Translations under genes and position numbers: made by a program
Assembly (NCBI RefSeq): GCF_003945595.2
Contig: NW_024104663.1
Span: 1 to 64,000 of the forward strand
Origin: Pipra filicauda
Lineage: Eukaryota; Chordata; Aves; Passeriformes; Pipridae
Reading direction: 5' to 3'
DNA: 64,000 nt
Part shown: piece by piece, positions 60,210-64,000 of the stretch
Numbering within the stretch: the first letter of the stretch is position 1
Layout: each line of letters opens with the position of its first letter
The notes under the pieces: generated by a model
What the model was told of the DNA's origin: nothing
The model's input: only the letters and a program-made list of their open reading frames with translations
Databases searched by the model: none

Positions 60210-60440
60210 TTATAAATAGCAGTTCGCTACACTCGCTTCCTCAGTTTCCTTCACATTTGTTAGTACTTCACAGCAGATGTCTGCACATTGTTCTGCAATT
60301 CTCAATGTGTTTTTTAAAACTCTCATTTCTTTAATATCTACAAAAACTGAAGAGTAGTCTCCTGAGGTTTTTTCTGGCAGTGTGATCAGAATGGCTCGCA
60401 ATCTTGAGTGTAACTGTTCTCTGCACCTTACAGAAGTGAT
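60210..60440 (-). other. Unrecognised coding-like segment
   Basis: One - strand frame is open from about 60440 and reads like ordinary protein: CREQLHSRLRAILITLPEKT, then SGDYSSVFVDIKEMRVLKNT, then LRIAEQCADICCEVLTNVKE, ending in a TAA at 60210. The composition (charged helix-like stretches, few prolines) is more gene-like than the neighbouring chance frames. An in-frame stop lies just upstream with no obvious acceptor, so it could be a decayed exon, a retrocopy or chance. I do not recognise the family. Confidence 0.25.
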
Positions 60441-60444
60441 ATTA

Positions 60445-63400
60445 TCTCCAATTTACAGTCAAACAGTGAAAAGACATTGAGGTTACAGGGAATAAAAAAA
60501 AAAAAAAAACACAAAAGAAAAAGAAAAAATGCAGGCAAAGGCCTTAGAAGAATTTACACAGAACATCCCAAACCAAAATCCTGATAGCTCTGATCAGCTC
60601 TTGCTACCCCAGGAGAACTCAACTTCTTTGCCCCACACTGGGAGATACGGCCCAGGGGCCACGCTGTGCAGTGGCTCGTACCCACTCTGCTCAGGGTGGC
60701 GTCCTGCAGAACTGATGGGCTGTGTCTGCAGCGCTCTTCATTTGACTTTTGTGCCTCTGAGGCACAGGTTATGTACATGTGTGTTCAGATGACCATACCG
60801 TGAAGTATATGTTTCACAGCCAGCTAGTTCATGGCCTCATGGCATGGCATGTGCTGCATGCCTGGGAGCATGGAGCGAGAACAGGTGGGTGAGGGCACCA
60901 GACCTTGTGGGAAGCTGTTGGAGAACTGTGTAGGGAACTGTAATGGGAGCAAACTTCGCACAACCTTGTCCATGCTGCCTAGAGAAAGGAGTGCCATATG
61001 CAACTACTCACAGAACTAAAGCTGAGAGCACAGTGCCTGGATGTAAACTAATGTGTACACAGTGTAGGTGATCAGGGGATATGGAGCTAGAAGCAAACTG
61101 GAAGCTAAGTTTTGTCAAGTAACGGTTTCCACTTTCACCCACTGAAGCTGCTGGACAAATCAGTCATTTGATCATAAGTACCCTTTTCTCATGTTCTTGG
61201 GAAAAAAAGGAGCATTAAACTTTACAATTATCTCTTAATTTTCCCTGGTGATTGCATAGTGGACCAGCTCTTTCCTCATTCTACCTTATAATGCATGTCC
61301 TGGTAAATTATTTTTATGATTATTTTTATGATTTTTTGTGCTTGTGTCTTAGTCTGTGCTTTGGACTTCTGAAAATCTTGTTACCCTGAGGTTATAAACT
61401 CAGGTTATATCCCATGTTTCACTTCTATTCCAGTGTTCTCAAAGTTTGGAAAACATGCCTTACAAAGACCTATAAAACACAAGATTCTTTTCTTTAAAGT
61501 CTAGGGTATAAGGTATGTATTTTACATACCTTTTGTTGGAATAACTACATGATCAGCTTTCCTCTAACAACTGTTCTGTCAATTGCATTACTCACTCATT
61601 TAACGCAGATTCAGCAGCTCATTTCATCAGGCAGAGCCCCTCTTTTCTAATGTATGTTGTATCAGCAGCTGCATACTGACCGACTCCCACTGCTTCTGTA
61701 TACAAGATCTCTTATACATAACCTCCATGCTCATTGCCCATTCCTGGCATTCTTGCTCTGGCTACTAATCAAACACAATAGGCCCCTTTGTGCTCTCTTG
61801 CCCTTTCTCCTCCTCTGAAACTTTTGCTCCATGCCTATATCCAAAGCAGACAGGCCTCTTTTACTTTCTGCATTCCATTACTGAATATCAGGTTAACAAG
61901 GTCTTCTTTAACACCTACCCTATGCTAATATTCTTTAAGATAGATGTAGTGTTTCCAGCCACAAAGCAGAGTCAGAGACAGGCACTGCAGTATCCTGGAC
62001 TTTGTTCTAGACAACATCCTGGGCAGCATCCTGGTGAAATTTTGCTCATGGATGCACTACAGTTATGGTGCAAGTATGTTAGGCTGACATCAATCAAATT
62101 ATAGTTCTTTAAAATGTGAATTTTCTGGCTTATGTTATTGTTGACCCGGTAAATTATTAAAAGTGACTCTTTCAAAAATCATGTGCTTTTACACACATGC
62201 TTTTACACATACATATATGCGTATGTACTTCTTGCAGTATTTGGTTTTCTTGTGGATTTCTCTAAACTTTGGCTGTCAGTATAATCTTTTAAGTGCCATC
62301 TGGTCAGGTTAATATGTGTAAGGAATACAACTGCACAGTGCTGATAGGAAACCAGACAGTGATTCCTGCATTTCCTAGCTGAATGATTTTGTACCCTACT
62401 TGAAAATGCCATGACTGAGTCCCCATCATGTATTTGGTGTACGGTATAGAACATTCATAAAACTTCTAGTGCAGTTCCATAGTAACAGAAAAACATAACA
62501 GTCACCCTCCTAAGTAATTATTTACTACTTTCTGTACAGTTCCTTTTTCACATTCTTTCATACAGTGTTTTCATCTAAAATTTAAGAATAGAGTCATCTA
62601 GACTACACTAGAGCATTTTGGTTGAAAGGGACCCCCATCCAGTCCCAACTGCGTGACCACTTCAGAGCTGAAGGAAGGTTAAAGCATGTTGTTAAGGGCA
62701 TTATCCAAATGGCTCTTAAACATTGAGTATATATAGAGAATATTTAAAAAAAATAAATTGCCAAATAAACAATGAAAACTTTCCATTAATATGAAAACTG
62801 CTTTCAGTGGAAATACTAAATCACTGAAATCTCCAAGTGATTCTTCAATGGGCTTTAAAATTCAATTTTTGCCCTTTGTGTAACAGAAGAATCAGAAAGT
62901 TCATTTTTAAAATTTAAAAGTGTTATTTAAAACATTTTTATAGAAAAGATACTGCTTTCACCACTTTCCCCAGCCATGTGTTTCTGGTACTTCTATTTTG
63001 CATATATTAATGGCATTTATGCATAGCTAGATGAGGGATCTGATTTAGCCAGGCATGACCCTGCAAAAATTGCTAGATTTCAATCATGTCATATTAATGC
63101 CACTGAACAACAGAGGGGGGATATATATCAACAGTGTGAGACATTCCTTTTCAGCAGTAACTTGAGTTGAGAGTAGCTTGAGCCAGTCATGAAACCATAT
63201 CCTGAGAGTGAAGAGTGAAAACAAAGTTTCATAAGCTGTACCAAAAATAGTGTCTATTCGTTGTTCAGTGTACCCTACATATAAAGGTTATACAGAACGT
63301 TAATTCAACTGAGGGCCTAGACAAGTGCTTCATTTTACTCATTTCAGTGATGCTTTACAGAGTTTAAAATCAAGCACATATCTGAACATTGCCATTCGAT

Positions 63401-64000
63401 TATCAGAATAATTGCTTTCATCTTCTGAAGTGATTTAATTTATGACCTAAGGAAATGTTTGATAAATATACTTTTAACAGAAATAAACATTCTCTGTGTA
63501 TGTACTCTAGATGTATCCTGGAAAGATGCAGCATTTGTTAAAACACAGTACAACAGCTGTTTCCTTGTATATCCAGTGTTATATTGAACATCTCTCAAAT
63601 ATTGTTTTGATTTCCTATCCTTTTATTCAGAAGATACAGGCATAGTACCAACACAAAGATAATATTGCTACATATCTGATTTCTGTTCTCCTATTAATCT
63701 TTTCTTCTGTTAGCAAAAGGAAGTAGCCACAGTATACAATTTATGCTTTCTTTAGTAATTTTGATATCTATATAATACAAAAAGGACACCTTTATTTCTT
63801 AGAAAAACCCCACCTTCAGTCCTTCCAAAAACCTGCAACAAAACTGTTGACGTTAATAACGCTTCAGACTGATAGATTGATGTGTACATGGCCAGGAGCA
63901 CCATGACCCAGCACAGCACTTCTGTATTAATAAGACATGAAGTCAGACCATTTATCATTTTGTGTAGCCAGCACACAAATTAGAGAACAGCTTGCCAGGA
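60445..64000. other. Non-coding region to window end
   Basis: Begins near an A-run (about 60496-60512), followed by a slightly GC-richer stretch to 61.0 kb. A CR1 relic lies at 62.6 kb. No gene recognised. Confidence 0.55.
62612..62728 (-). mobile_element. Old CR1 LINE fragment, - orientation
   Basis: 'cattttggttgaaagggacc', 'catgttgttaagggcattat' and 'ccaaatggctcttaaacatt' resemble a reversed CR1 subfamily 3' part. Diverged. Confidence 0.6.

Noticed and set aside
39000..64000. Estrogen response elements near the possible GREB1 promoter
   Set aside because: Only half-sites (such as AGGTCA at about 46.2 and 53.1 kb) were seen; no GGTCANNNTGACC palindrome found by eye.
1..64000. tRNA, rRNA or other structured RNA genes
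   Set aside because: No cloverleaf with A/B boxes or rRNA-like words noticed; a covariance-model scan was not possible.

Overview
The window looks like nuclear DNA from a bird. It carries many chicken-repeat-1 (CR1) LINE fragments whose 3' tails read like 'ccaacccaaaccattctatgattc'-type sequence. It also has avian ERVL-type LTR sequence beginning 'GGGTTGACCCTGGCTGGA', long AT-rich non-coding stretches, spliced genes with GT-AG introns, and one CpG-island promoter. No bacterial, plasmid or phage features are visible.

Layout. (1) Bases 1-7195 are an array of the pentamer GGGAA (same as AAGGG), G-rich on the + strand throughout, with sub-blocks of a 10-bp (GGTTCGGGAA) and a 20-bp higher-order unit. 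It breaks up between about 6749 and 7195. The very long open reading frames across it are by-products of the repeat, not genes. (2) 7196-19333 is non-coding, with an old CR1-like relic, a CR1 tail at 10.4 kb, a probable LTR at 14.4-15.8 kb and a CR1-in-CR1 nest at 17.2 kb. (3) 19334-29974 on the - strand is the only gene I can identify with confidence, E2F6, a repressor-type E2F transcription factor. Six coding exons join in frame (248 codons) and a terminal exon is proposed that gives 271 residues. Its fourth intron has every signal of a U12-type AT-AC intron. Its first intron is full of nested transposable elements. The gene starts in a CpG island (about 29.7-30.42 kb) with two perfect TTTCCCGC E2F motifs. 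(4) 30.4-39.2 kb is non-coding with CR1 and LTR relics and a strong CTCF-like motif at 33.585 kb. (5) At 39.3-39.6 kb there is a G-rich, promoter-like block and a possible small + strand exon. In other vertebrates GREB1 lies next to and divergent from E2F6, so this may be a 5' non-coding exon of GREB1; that is inference only, since no GREB1 coding exon was found. (6) 39.6-64 kb is mostly featureless AT-rich non-coding sequence with scattered CR1 fragments, one ERVL LTR end, and one unrecognised coding-like segment at 60.2-60.4 kb.

I did not find a convincing new biological system. The most notable items are the 7-kb AAGGG array (the motif that is pathogenic when expanded in human RFC1), with its hierarchical structure and G-quadruplex/triplex potential, and the clear U12-type intron in E2F6. 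All repeat-family names come from recognition by eye, not from a database search.
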